DNA from: Nectonema munidae
Taxonomy: Eukaryota; Nematomorpha; Nectonematoida; Nectonematidae
Reading direction: 5' to 3'
Assembly (NCBI GenBank): GCA_030549495.1
Contig: JAUIRK010000823.1
Span: 107,749 to 171,748 of the forward strand
DNA length: 64,000 bases
The translations under genes and the position numbers were made by a program. Position 1 is the stretch's first letter. Every line of letters begins with the position of its first letter. Under the pieces are notes generated by a model. That model saw nothing but the letters and a program-made list of their open reading frames with translations, had not been told where the DNA came from and did not search any database. This document shows positions 9,988 to 21,059 of the stretch, in pieces.

Positions 9988-10307
9988 GGTCATTGGACAT
10001 TTCGCCCCATTATTTTCATAAGACAGTTCGTCCCATGGACAATTCGCCCCATTATTTTCATAAGACATTTTGTTTCATGGACAATTCGCCCCGTTATTTT
10101 CATAAGACATTTTGTCTCATGGACAATTCTAAAAAATAAGAGATAAAATTATTAATTTGAAATAATTTAATAGAGATAAAATAAACAAGAATATAAAATT
10201 TTTTAATAATTTTACACATATAATAAGCAAAGATGGATGAAACAAATAGCCTATGTGACAATTTGTCCAGGGGGGAAATTGTCTATGGGGCGAAATGTCT
10301 GTCGACC
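9988..10307. mobile_element. hAT-type MITE with internal ~46-bp tandem repeat
   Basis: The ends GGTCATTGGACATTTCGCCC and its degenerate complement (GGGGCGAAATGTCTGTCGACC) are flanked by GTTAATTT (9980-9987) and GTTAGTTT (10308-10315), a 7 of 8 match. The left part contains three copies of a unit of about 46 bp (ATGGACAATTCGCCCC... CATAAGACATTTTGT). There is no coding capacity. Confidence 0.75.
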
Positions 10308-10607
10308 GTTAGTTTAAATAATTTTTAATTATAAGGGCTACTTATATAGCTACTTAAATGTTGGCTTTTGCTGCTTATAAAAACTTGAAAATATTAAATA
10401 AACTCTAATTGTTTATGCCTCCTATTATTTTGAAATTATTCTGAGAACAGAAGGTTCCATTTTAAAATAGTGAAAATTGCTTTATTAGTTTATTTTGTCT
10501 CCTTTCTTTCTTATGTTAATTTAGCAAATTTTTCAATTTTAAGTAAAAGGTAAGGTGCAGCGGGTGTATTTTCATTTACAAGGCATTGATGTACCGCTTA
10601 TGTCAAA

Positions 10608-10695
10608 CTATGAACAAATTCGAAGTATCGATGAGGAATCGAATCCAGAGACTTCCGTGCTGAGTCCATCATCTCAACCAACCTGCCATGCCACC
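10608..10695 (-). repeat. tRNA-like SINE head
   Basis: Read on the minus strand, TGGTTGAGATG (near 10670-10680) fits the RNA polymerase III A box exactly. GATTCGATTCC (near 10634-10645) fits the B box with one mismatch. The spacing is shorter than in a normal tRNA, so a tRNA-derived SINE or a decayed tRNA is more likely than a working tRNA gene. The plus-strand frame over this region (10555-10767) is probably not a gene. Confidence 0.4.
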
Positions 10696-10769
10696 CATAG
10701 AGTATGCTGTAGGGGATACGTCAAATTAGTTTTCAAAAAATTTAAGTTATGCTCTAAAATTTTTTAGTT

Positions 10770-11206
10770 TTTGTTGAAGCTCTATAACTTTTTGACAGAC
10801 TTTTTTTCCTTAAAAGTTATTATAAAAGGCAAATCATTGCAAAATCTTAAGTTATTTTACTTTTTGTAGCTTGTATCAATTTAGCTTTTAAGCTATTTTT
10901 GAATGATGCTGAGTAAAATGAAATAATGCGATCTTAATTTTTTTGTTTGCACAATTAAACCTTCATTTTATACCCTTGCCTCTGAATCAATCACATTTTT
11001 CATATAAACATCGCAGGGTGTCTAGTAGACTCTTTGCCTATAGAGTATAGACTACATTCACTCATATAAAACTATCCAACCTTCAGTTATTTGTTTTCTC
11101 TATGAATCAAATATCCTTTCATCAATTCCTGTAATGTGCCTGGTAGACTACTTCATTTTCCAAATGAAAAGCCTATTCCACCCCTAACATTTTTTTAAAC
11201 TAGTGT
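10770..11206. other. AT-rich intergenic, nothing recognised
   Basis: There are no reading frames or repeats of note. Two related phrases near 11017-11045 and 11138-11165 (GTGTCTAGTAGACT and GTGCCTGGTAGACT) suggest a weak, about 120-bp old duplication. Confidence 0.3.
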
Positions 11207-11215
11207 ATATTCGAT

Positions 11216-11720
11216 GGTTGTAGGTAAAAATGCCCCCAATTAAAAAGTACGAAAAAATGCCTCCTAATTTTTGATTTTCAGGATTTTTTAATTATATAAA
11301 TATTTTTATTTGGTACCTTTTTGAAAGGCTAAATTTCTAAAATTTCTTAATCTATAGGGTTTTTTCTTTATAAAGTTCTTGAAAACAATAGCAAGGGTGC
11401 AGATTTATGGGAATGTGTTCTTAAAATCAGTTAAAATACAAATTATATTTAGGTGTTATGATACACACAAAGCTATTTTATAAAAAAAATTGTCCTATGC
11501 TGAGTTTTTTAGTTTACTTTAATTAAATTTTAAATGTTTTAGATGAAAAGTTGATTTTGTTTTTTTTACAAAAAATCTTTATTTGACATATCTTTTTAAA
11601 AAAATTTTTTTTTAAATTTTAATTAAAAATTTTCCCAAATTTTTTGTGTTGAAAATTTTTTCTAATTTTAAATTTGGGCATTTTTTCCTATTTTTAATTG
11701 GGGCATTTTTTCTGCGCACC
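11216..11720. mobile_element. MITE with perfect 9-bp duplication (MULE-like)
   Basis: The ends read GGTTGTAGGTAAAAATGCCC at the left and, in complement, GGTGCGCAGAAAAAATGCCC at the right. Both are followed inward by AATTAAAAA and a second AAAAATGCC motif. The flanks ATATTCGAT at 11207-11215 and 11721-11729 are identical. Nine-base duplications are typical of Mutator-like elements. The interior is AT-rich and non-coding. Confidence 0.78.
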
Positions 11721-12040
11721 ATATTCGATATGCAAAGTTAATTAAAATATTTTCGCTGGAAGTATAGTATTTAAATTCACCAATTTTGTAAAAAAATATA
11801 TAAAGTAGTCTTATAAATTTAGGACTTTAGGTATGCGCTGAATACACTCTATTTTAAAGCATTGCTTGAATATTTGGTCTCCCGTGGTATTTCCAGACCA
11901 CTAATTTTGAAAATTACAACAAAAGAATTTTGAAATCAAAAATTTCAAAAAATTCAAGAAGCGATCACAAGTATTATTTTAACAAATGATTCGCAGGACT
12001 AGATGGGATTCAACATTGGCTTATGAGGCAAAATGAGTTT

Positions 12041-12387
12041 TTAAGACCATTTAACAGGGAAACCATTCAGGGAGGCAGGGCGATTATCCCTTAATCTCAT
12101 TCTAAGGTGGAGAAATGCCTCTTCGGTCATGTCGAAAAAAAGGAAAAAAACTAGATAAAAGAAATCAGTGCAAAATAAAAAATGACACCGGGATGAAAAA
12201 ATGATTATGTAAGTACTTGTATTCATAATGGACTGCTTTTCCAGTTCTTCGTTGAATTTTTTACTGATATTATACTTCTGACGTGAAAGTTTGTCCGAAG
12301 ATACAAGCGTATCGTTATAAGGTAGACCGATGTCAATCATATTTTCAAATTTCTTGCAATCCACTATACCTTGATGTCTTTTCAAGT
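12041..12387 (-). CDS. Unrecognised host gene, last exons
   Basis: An acceptor TATATTTTAG on the minus strand opens an exon at 12387. It encodes LKRHQGIVDCKKFENMIDIG, then LPYNDTLVSSDKLSRQKYN and a charged helix ending near EELEKQ. Its phase (two leftover bases) fits exactly the donor of the exon at 17994-18222. The frame is open through to a TAA at 12041, but a middle part (YIIIFSSRCHFLFCTD) looks like a translated short intron. GTACTT near 12219 to an AG 66 or 96 bases on would remove it without changing frame. The final part is EEAFLHLRMRLRDNRPASLN, GFPVKWS, stop. I do not recognise the protein. It is about 150 residues, basic at the N-terminus, with no membrane segment once the intron is removed. 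Confidence 0.55.
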
Positions 12388-12702
12388 CTAAAATATATTA
12401 ATGATTGATAAATGAAAAGGAAAAAACTTTTTAAACAAACAAAACATTGATAAATTGATAGAGTATTAAAATTTAGTGAATTTCTTTCCATCTAAATTTC
12501 GTCAATTTGATCAATTTTCAAAAATTATAGCTTTCAACTTCAAAGATACTACACTGATTTTTAATACAAATTGAAACGATGAAATGACATATTAAAAATG
12601 GGAGTTACCGGTAGCATAACAAATTAATATTTTTTTATTGTCAGGATTGGATCCAAAGTAAGAATAATCTTACATAATTTGACATATATGTCCTTAGTAG
12701 AC

Positions 12703-13039
12703 CAGTGGTTCTCAACCGCGGTCCTCAGGCATGCATCCCTTAACTTCTTGTTTTGCGGGCCACATAGCAAAGTTACAGGATAAATAGGTTAACAATATCA
12801 TATTAAAAGAGTCAAAACGTGGCAAATTTACTGATTTATAATTATTTATGAATAATATGATTTATTAATTTTATGATATATATGCAGCAATTTGGTTTTA
12901 TTTTATGTAACTAGAATAATATTTCTAAGTTAATTAAAAAACGCTTTTTATAAAAACCGATTTTATGCTTTTGCTGCGGCCGTCTAGTGCAATTTTGGTT
13001 CTTATTTGGCCATTTGTTAAAAAGGGTTGAGAACCACTG
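12703..13039. mobile_element. hAT MITE with CAGTGGTTCTCAACC ends
   Basis: The termini CAGTGGTTCTCAACC and GGTTGAGAACCACTG are a 15-bp perfect inverted pair, of the type known from Charlie/SPIN-like hAT MITEs. Subterminal GGCCACAT and GGCCATTTG fit the family. The 8-bp duplication is degraded (TAGTAGAC and ACCAAGAC), so the insertion is old or has been altered. It is non-coding and lies in the large intron of the host gene. Confidence 0.8.
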
Positions 13040-13354
13040 ACCAAGACCATACGCAGACAATACCTTAGATTTAACCATTCTAAAATGTTGTGAATCTTTA
13101 AATGTATATGAGCGTTAATAAATTGATAGAAAAATTTAGGAGTAAATAAATTAAAACCTCTCCCCTTCATTAAAAAGTCATAGCCGAATAAAACTCAATA
13201 ATTTCAATAAATGTGCACACCTGGTTTATTTGACCACAGGGCAATAATTTTTAAAAAAAAATTACACCTGTTAGATTTCGATATACTCAACTTTGTTAAC
13301 TTTTATTTTTTAGTTTAAGTTCGTTAAAGTTACTTTATGTTTGTTATTGTAAAT

Positions 13355-13875
13355 CAGAGGTGGGCAAACTACGACTCGATGGCCATAGGTGGCCCTTCAA
13401 AGGTTTTTATGCGGCCAGCTAAGATAAGATTATTTAAGCTCATTAACCGCTAGTTCAATATCAATGGTGCAAAAAAAAATTCAAAATTTTTAATATTGAA
13501 GTTACTTTTGATTTATATTTATGGCTTCAAGTGCATGATAAATGTGAATTTGGTTAATATTTTTAAAAGTTTTATTATTTACAATATTTTTTCTTGATTA
13601 AATTTTTTACAGATGTTTAAATAAATTTACATTAAAAATTAAGATTTTTATCAAGAAAAATAAATCGTTTCATTATATGCTAAAAGGATGAATAAATAAA
13701 TCTTCAATGAAATTCAACTTAAATTTTTTTTTAATATTAGCAAGGAAACATATTATTGGCTTCTTTAAAATCTTGTCATTGTTGTTTTAAGTATTGCCAT
13801 TTTACTCTACCTTGCGGCCCCTTAAAGGATTAAATTTTTAAATGCATCTTTCACGAAAAAGTTTGTCTACCCTTG
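13355..13875. mobile_element. hAT MITE, 521 bp
   Basis: Ends CAGAGGTGGGCAAACT and, in complement, CAAGGGTAGACAAACT are flanked by TTGTAAAT (13347-13354) and TTGTAGAT (13876-13883), a 7 of 8 match. Subterminal GGCCCTTCAAAG and GCGGCCCCTTAAAG are typical of the group with GGTGGGCAAACT ends. It is non-coding and intronic to the host gene. Confidence 0.8.
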
Positions 13876-13924
13876 TTGTAGATAACCTTCTTGTTTACTT
13901 TTTTTTATTGTTGCACCGAAGAGC

Positions 13925-14660
13925 TCAATTTACAATCCGGCCGGATACCGGATAAATATAGTATATCTAAATATCCGGCCGGATAATATGCCGGTTATTG
14001 GTAACTGCGGAGTCATGTCTTCTTTCAACTTTAATTCCCAATGTAAGCACTCTTGAAAGATACTTTGAAAAGGCCACTGATAAAGAAGGCATCAAAGAAA
14101 CTAAACAGAGACTCTTGACTTCTCTTCGTAGTAGATTTTTCAATGATTCGGATTCAGGTCTCAACATCATGACGAACCCGATATATGTTCTGCCAACAAT
14201 ACTTCATTCACGATTTAAAGCCCAATTTCTTAAAGACAAAACATTTGGGAAAACATTAGTTTCCAATGAGCTACTTTCAAATCACAACGTTGCTAGTAAG
14301 AATATGGAGACGGAAACTCTTGATGAAGCTTCTCGCCCTGACTCTCCAAGCATAATGTTACTTAAGGATGAAAGCAAAGATGATTTCATGGTTTGCTTCC
14401 AAGAAATTGCTGAAACCAATGGAAATTCAAACACAATAAAAAATGTGTCGAAAAATGATATTGAAGATGAGGCAGCCAGAGAGTTGGAAGCCTATCTCCC
14501 CACCCCACTCTTGGAAAGAAAAAGATGTCTCCTGCAATATTGGAGGCAGGAAGAAAAATATCCTTGCTAAAGCATCTAACAGCCAAACACGTGTGCACAC
14601 CTGCTTCATCAGTATAGGAATCTATGGAGTGAAATATAGGAATCCTATATTTCAAATATA
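13925..14660 (+). pseudogene. hAT transposase C-terminal relic
   Basis: The open frame at 13998-14570 (190 codons) reads NVSTLERYFEKATDKEGIKE, then KQRLLTSLRSRFFNDSD. It continues with an ILHSRFKAQFL block (the family's usual LDPRFK), an acidic linker, and AARELEAYLPTPLLERK leading to LQYWRQEEKYPC. This is the order seen in ZBED4-like hAT transposases just before the dimerisation domain. The expected SSVPSERLFS motif is lost after the stop at 14570. Repeated CCGGCCGGATA motifs at 13937-13996 probably mark the left terminal region. The N-terminal half is absent. Confidence 0.72.
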
Positions 14661-14661
14661 G

Positions 14662-15015
14662 CCTATATTATTGATTTATTTAGAGACGGCCGTCAGAAAT
14701 ATATAAAGCAATTTTAGTACTCAGCAAACAATTTTTTACGCCAAGATGTTCGAGTAGTAACACCTTTTTAGTAAGAGCAAGTTTAAACACTTTAGAACGG
14801 GTTAATCACCTGCCTATCTTCTAAACCATTAAAGGTAGAAAACGTGAACATTCTAATCGCGACAATCCCTTAAACAGGTCAGGGAAAGTGTTAAATAACG
14901 TGATTGTAAAAGTCTTACGCAAGGCTGCTCGAACCTAGAATATAAAATTACATGTTATAATCCTAGGTATGAAGAAAGGAGAAAAAAAGTAGTCCTAAAG
15001 AGACCTTGGTTATTT
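14662..15015. other. Intronic spacer, nothing recognised
   Basis: There is no coding frame, repeat or RNA that I can support. It separates the hAT relic from the 3' end of the RTE-like LINE. Confidence 0.3.
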
Positions 15016-15050
15016 TTTCTTTAAGGAATCATCATCATCATCCATTCACT

Positions 15051-15593
15051 CTAATGAGCAGGTCTTTGTCCTGGCGAGCCAAGGTCGACCTTGAATTTGC
15101 AGCGACGTCTCCATCTTCCTTTCATTTCAGCATCTTCAATCTTCCGGTTCCTTTTCTTTATGTCTTCTTTAACAGCATCTTCCCATCTTTTTTTCGGTCT
15201 CCCTCTCCTCGCTTGTCCAGTGATGTTTTCATCCCATAGTCTCTTCGTTAGTCTTTGTGGATCCACTCTCTCTAAGTCTCCTAGCCAACGGAGTCTATGC
15301 TCTTCCAAATACTGCTCTATATCTTCCACCCCTGTTATTCTTCTAATCTCTTTGTTTCGCACTTTGTCCAGTAGAGTTTTGCCACACATCATTCGTAACA
15401 TCCTCATCTCAGCAGACTGCATGCATCTCACTTCAACCTTATTCATTGGCCAACACTCTGCTTCATAACACATAACACTCCTTACACACGATTTGTATAG
15501 TCTTCCTTTTAACTTCAATGACAAAACTCTGCCGCACAGTACGCCAGCAATATCATTAAACTTTTTCCAACCAGCTCTAATTCTTGATATCAC
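15051..15593 (-). pseudogene. LINE C-terminal region
   Basis: This holds the post-RT region of the LINE: LYKSCVRSVMCYEAECWPMN, then EMRMLRMMCGKTLLDKVRN, HRLRWLGDLERVDPQRL, and a basic RRGRPKKRWEDAVKEDI block. This order is standard at the end of RTE/CR1-like proteins. It ends close to the (GAT)n tail. The frame differs from that of the RT at 15620-16333. Confidence 0.85.
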
Positions 15594-15619
15594 CGTTTTT
15601 TCAATTTCGCCATCTCAGG

Positions 15620-16333
15620 TTAGAACATCACCCAAATAACAAACTCCGTTACTACTTCGAATTCATCTTCACCTAGTTTAACGAAGCCTTGATCTTCCAC
15701 AATTTCATGATTTATCTTACAACTGCGACATATGAAATTTTTCGCTCTGCTCAATGGAAAAGATAAGCCTGAACATCTCTTATGAACCCATAATTCGCAT
15801 TTCACGCATTGAATAGCATTCCTAACTACTCTGCTATAACACACACTACACGGATCGATAGCACTTACTGAGTCAAAACATTTTCTTGTGACGACTTTCA
15901 TTGCTTTCGTTTTTGCAATATTCACCTTCAAACCTTTGTTTTCTAAGGCTTCTTTCCAACAACTGTACTTGTTTTCAACGTCTTCCCAACAGCTGCCAAT
16001 CAATATCAAATCATCAGCGTAAAGAATTTCTCTCATGTTCTTGGATATGTTTTCTGCCAGTGCATCCGTCACAATCGTGAAAAGAAGTGGAATGAGCACG
16101 GAGCCCTGCTGCACTCCGACTTTAACTTCGAACCACCCAGATTTTTCTCCTTCGATTTGTACTGCAGTTTCAGTCTGTCTATACATTTCCATCACAGCTT
16201 TAATTTCACATTCCATTACGCCTTTCATTCTTAATGCCCACCAAATTACCTCTCTATGAATACGTTCAAAGGCTTTCTCAAGATCTAAGAACAGTATGAA
16301 CAACACCTTCTCCACGTTTATATGCTTTTCCAT
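15620..16333 (-). pseudogene. LINE reverse transcriptase with zinc-finger insert
   Basis: The frame starts in the fingers/palm region: LFLDLEKAFERIHREVIWWA (first catalytic Asp), VGVQQGSVLIPLLF, and the active-site EILYADDLILIG. The thumb with NIAKTKAMKV follows. After it comes a Cys/His-rich block (CSVCYSRVVRNAIQCVKCEL, WVHKRCSGL, FICRSCK) resembling a PHD-type finger. Such a finger is a known feature of some LINE open reading frames. The polypeptide continues in another frame at 15051-15593. Confidence 0.85.
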
Positions 16334-17639
16334 CAGCTTACCTTCTTTGCTTTGTTCCTATGGAACACATATAACTTTCTGGCTTCTTCAGTTTTCTCTC
16401 TTCTCCATAAAAGATATTTTTCTTTCACAGCGTTTTGAACATTCTCTCGATTCCACCACCACGTTGCTTTCCTTACACATTTTTTTGATTTTCCACAAAC
16501 TTCTTTCATTATTTTTGATACTTCGCCTATGATTTGATCCCATTCAGCACTTTTGTCAACGCAACATTTGGCTCTTTCAATCATCGCTTCTTGCACTTTA
16601 GCATCTTTCAACTTCCATGTCTTAATCACACTTCTTTTCATTTTTTGATTGCTTACTAGATTTTTCATTATAACATCGATTATCAAAAGGCGGTGTTGTG
16701 ACAGGATCATTTCAACTGGGATAGCTTGTTTTTGACTTTTTCATTTTTTCTGACAAGGATATAGTCAATCACTGTTTTATGACCCCCAGACTCATAGGTA
16801 ATCAATTTTTCCACACCTTTCTTAAACCAGTTGTTGGCAATCTTCAATTGGAATTATCAGCAAAATCCAGCAATCTTTCTCCGTCAGGATTTCTTGTTCC
16901 AAAGCTGAAACCACCATGTACATCTCCATAACCTTCACAATCACCTTCAGCATCTCTCTACTCAAACTAGCGTAAAAAGCCTCTTTTTCTTCTCTTTCCA
17001 GACCGCTCTGTGGCGCGTAAACAGATAGCATTTAATTCTTCAATATTTCTGCGACTATTCATTGAAGAAATAGATTTAATTTTCTTCAAGGAATATATTA
17101 ATAAAGATATCCTTAACTTTAATAGATGTTTAACGTTTAAAAAATTGTGCGTGGGTCAATTACAATTATTTGTTGTCCGATCGGTGGATAGATAAAATAA
17201 TTGTCATGATAAAGAGCTATTTACATATTTACAGACACGAAGCAAAACTATAGGGTACTCGGATCTGACTTCCTACAGCTAATGGAAAGAACTACCTTAA
17301 GAAATTGAAATAAAACATGGAAACTATATTTTAACAAGGTGATTAAAAGAATAAAATGAAAATATAGAAAAATCATGGATATCATGGGAAATGATGATAA
17401 AATCGCTTAATTTTGTTAAGAGCCTCTACCGCTGTAATAAGAAAGCGAATTCATAATAAAAAACGAAAAGTGGGGTATGAGAATTAAAAATACGAAACAT
17501 AAACCTTGATAAAATCACAAATGTGAGCAAAGAAGGAGAAACAGACACAGGTGCACGTATGCACAAAGAATAGAGATGATTTTTACAAGCAATATTTGTT
17601 ACTTCAATTCGAAGCAAAGCATGCAGGTAGAAAATGTCT

Positions 17640-17670
17640 GGCTACTATATATATATATATATATATGTTA
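17640..17670. repeat. (TA)n microsatellite
   Basis: A short run of TATATA lies in the intron, about 0.3 kb from the host exon at 17994. The surrounding 17035-17990 has no other supported feature. Confidence 0.8.
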
Positions 17671-17993
17671 CAGTAAGATTGTGAATATAGGAATTTTATT
17701 AAATGCCTCAAATTTACAGTCAATTCGTGAATTCACAGTTTCACTCAGGAATCTCATAAATTCATTGTTTGATGTAATATTATTGAAAGGACACGTTAGC
17801 TATTGCATGAAATGCCTAAGAATTTAATGCTTCCTAGGTGAAACATTAATTTAACGAATTTCGTGAAAGTTTCAGGGAATTGATAAAATTTTTAGTTTAA
17901 TAAATTAGATATGGGCGCAGCTAGTTATTGTAGAAAATAAGATGATGATGGTGGTAATGAAAGGTCGGTCAATATAAATACAATTATACATAC

Positions 17994-18222
17994 CTTCAAC
18001 GTATTGAGCTTTGGAAAAGGAAGGCAATTGAGCAATAATACGTTTTTTAAGAATTTTTGTTTCAGGAACTTTGTAGTAGTCATTATCAATTATCACATAC
18101 TTCTTTTGATGTCTTTTCTTATAGAGATATTTCCTCATGAATCTTATCAAGCCTTTGGAGTATCCTTCATATCGGTTTGAGGTGAATTGACGCATTGTAA
18201 GGGGACTTTATGATGCAAAACT
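17994..18222 (-). CDS. Unrecognised host gene, first coding exon
   Basis: A strong acceptor (pyrimidine tract CTTTTTCTCTTTCTTTTAG) opens the exon at 18222. Translation starts at the ATG at 18195, after 27 bases of 5' leader, so at least one non-coding exon lies further upstream. It encodes MRQFTSNRYEGYSKGLIRFM, then RKYLYKKRHQKKYVIIDND and YYKVPETKILKKRIIAQLPS, up to AQYVE. The donor GAAG/GTATGTAT at 17994/17993 leaves one base of the next codon. The only downstream exon with matching acceptor phase is 12387, giving AQYVE-D-LKRHQ. The 5.6-kb intron contains the RTE-like LINE, a hAT relic and two MITEs. The protein is very basic. I cannot name it. Confidence 0.55.
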
Positions 18223-19860
18223 CTAAAAGAAAGAGAAAAAGATCAGCTTAATTCTAGAATGACAAAGTAGTAAAAATAAAACCACTTTTTAATGTTTGCG
18301 TATAAACAATTAGTATCACATAAGGGAACCCCCCAACCAGAGGGACAATTTATTTGTATTAATATGTCATTAATGAAAATACTATTTGGGCTTTTTGAAG
18401 TGTTATTAGAACTTTTAAGAGGCGGAAAAATTAACATCAACCACAGACCACACTTGGGTTACGTATGCCAATGAAAAGCTTTGTTTTTAAACTTTCATTA
18501 CCTTGATTTAATAAAGTGTATGTGTTATTGTGCTACAGTGGGATTTTGGAAGGAGTGATTTCAAAAAATCCCTGAAAATTAGTAAATTCACTGCTTCACT
18601 TAACTATTCCATGAATTCAGGAGTGTTTCGTGAAATCCCTAGCATGCTTCTTCATAACAGCATTACTTTTCATAGAAGCAACAGGTTATGCCTGGATTAC
18701 AAAGTTATTATATATTATCAAGTATTTATTTTGTGAAAAATCAAAACTTTTGCTTTTTATTAAGGGTTTTCTTTTTAAATTGCTCTTTTACTTCATCTGA
18801 TTGCAGAATAAAATTGTCAGAATCTTTAAAATAGTATTTTTTTTCACAAGAATTCTCGTTGGTCATTTTGACAACTTTGTTATTTGAGGTATGGATTCAT
18901 AATTGTCATTCATGCGCTATTCCTCCCGATACATAAAATTTCATAAATTTGTTATTCAATAGTTCAAATCATATGAATTGAAGAAGTAAACGTATAAAAT
19001 ATCATAACTATCAATTAAATACAAGATTTAGCAAAGGAACCACACATAAAACTTATAAATTAGCATTATTTGTTTTACAAGATTTTATAATGGAAAAAAT
19101 CAAGGATAATATGGATAGTAGTCTCTCATAAAAACATATGGCGACACTAAATAGAAAATCCATATAAAAAATATAGCTAGATACAAATGAAAAATATAAG
19201 AACTAAACATTTAATATAATTTTTGAAATTTCCTATTTGAAGCTTCAGAAATTTTACATTATTCCTTGTCTGGCCACGGCTTCGCAAAAAAATTAAATAA
19301 AAACTAAAAAGGATACCATAATATTGAGAAAGTATTTGTCCAATTTAATGTAGAAATATATAGTACTTAAAAACCACAAATTAAATTACGTTATCTTCAA
19401 CATAGTAGATTCAAATACAATATTCATTCAATTTTTTATTAATATTATATCCAAGGAAAGAAAAATCGTCATTCCCAGGACTAGATTAATACCAAAGGCT
19501 TCCATTGATATAGATATAGATTTAAAAAATTGACATTTTAAAGATTTTTATGCTATAGATAGAATTTTAGATGCCCAATATTGAGTTAGCAATTAGGCTA
19601 AAATATCGAAACGGCACAAAATCATAAAATCTACACGTAGAAAGATTTTGAGTTGAATGCATAAGTATTGATATATTTCCTGGTTACTTGATTTTAAAAT
19701 AATTGTATAGGAATATGAGTCAGTTTTTCCAAGTTGTGTAGGATCTTCGAGCTATCGTTCATTGATTAATTTTATGATTTGAGTTATTGGTATATCGATA
19801 AGGATGTCACGTAATATAAATTCGGTTTTTGCAGGAATAATTCATTTGCATCTAGCCCGA
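18223..19860. other. AT-rich intergenic or intronic DNA
   Basis: No gene is supported; the frames at 18292-18474 and 18530-18736 are short and lack features. Phrases near 17690-17760 and 18560-18650 (AATTCAC.GTTTCACT and the like) are distantly related and point to an old small repeat. Confidence 0.3.
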
Positions 19861-19866
19861 TATTTA

Positions 19867-20366
19867 TGAAATTTTTTGGTCTAAATTTTTGAACTGGAAG
19901 TAGATGGTGCCGGAATGGGATGATCTTGTTTTGAGGATTAGTACAGAGTTGTTTTTGGTATCTAGATTTTTGATGACTTCTTGGTGATGAATGGCTTTCT
20001 TTATTGTAGTTGAACTGTTATTAGATGGAGTGATTTTAATGGCAGATTAGATCCGAGGTGTTTTCTAGTGCTTAGAGTAGTTTGCGTATTTAGTGTGGAG
20101 ATGGATGTTGAGTTGAGAGATGATTGAGTAGGTGTAGATGAATAAGTAGGAGCTAAACTTTTTTTTTGTTTTTTATTTGCGTATGATTGTATTGAGGTTG
20201 ATTTAAAGTTTAGGCTTTCGAAAGTTTTGATGTAGTGTATGGTTATGCTATATTTTATGTTGTTAAATAGTATTAGATCATTTGGACTTAGTGTAGTGTT
20301 AGGTATAAAATCATCGAATAAATGATTTAAGGCATCGGTAATGGAATTCGGGGTCAGAGGGTGCCC
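19867..20366 (-). other. Cryptic open frames without ATG (LINE ORF1-like?)
   Basis: On the minus strand 20366-20004 is open for 121 codons but has no usable ATG. It reads GHPLTPNSITDALNHLFDDF, IPNTTLSPNDLILFNNIKYS, then a Ser/Thr/Pro-rich stretch (APTYSSTPTQSSLNSTSIS). Directly after, another frame (to 19867) is open for about 45 codons with AIHHQEVIKNLDTKNNSVLI, then LKTRSSHSGTIYFQF. The composition (C-rich coding strand, Ser/Thr linker) differs from the AT-rich surroundings and suggests an old protein-coding element. The ORF1 of a LINE is one possibility, but I recognise no domain. Confidence 0.35.
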
Positions 20367-21059
20367 CTACATTTGTCATATCAATGAATAATAGAGAGAG
20401 GAAATAAGTGATATTAGCGAAATAATATTATAAATCTTAGTAAAATATAGCAATAGTTTAATTAGCTTAATGAAAAATAAATAAATAAAAAGTTAGGTAT
20501 AAAATTAGAGTTTAATGGTTAGATAGAAATAGATTTATAAAACAAAACTTAAGCTTTCAAGGGTTACGAATATAAAATAATTTAAAAAGGCTTAGGAGTA
20601 ATTTTAAAACAAGGAACTATATTAGTAAATAATAATATGGCTCCAATGTAGGATAAATTTATTATTATTAACCCTATTAGTGTTGGGGGCGTAAAGCGCC
20701 CCCCCCCCCTTCACCAAAAATTAATTGTAGAAAATTGGCTTAATCATATCCCTTCAAATTTTGTGACTTTTTCTAAAATTGCAAGCTGCATCTTTTGAAA
20801 CCATTTTCATGGTAGTTGAATGACCCCTTCATGTCCAAAACTGTCAATCAAAATCAAAAATTTAAATTTTTCAGCAAAATGTTGACATTATCTGTGCTTA
20901 ACCTTATAACTTAGGATCTATAATATATAATAGCCTGAAAATTTATAATTATATACAGTTTAGAACGCATAACACTTTATATATTTAATTTTTTCAATAA
21001 TCATGGCTACTTTTAAGAAAATGTCAATCAAAATTTTGATTGATCAAAAATATATCTAA

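Larger units (their letters stand above)
15026..17031 (-). mobile_element. RTE-like LINE, 5'-truncated, several frame breaks
   Basis: A non-LTR retrotransposon lies on the minus strand. From 17031 down it shows a piece of APE-type endonuclease (VYAPQSGLEREEKEAFYASL), a linker, the reverse transcriptase, and the C-terminal region. The 3' end stops at a short (GAT)n tail at about 15027-15041. Such tails and the lack of an RNase H fit the RTE group. The coding sequence is spread over at least four frames (16822-17031, 16333-16710, 15620-16333, 15051-15593), so it is inactive. It sits in the intron of the unrecognised host gene in the same orientation. Confidence 0.82.

Noticed and set aside
10555-10767. 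70-codon plus-strand frame as a gene
   Set aside because: It overlaps a tRNA-like sequence on the other strand and has no ATG-led conserved content.
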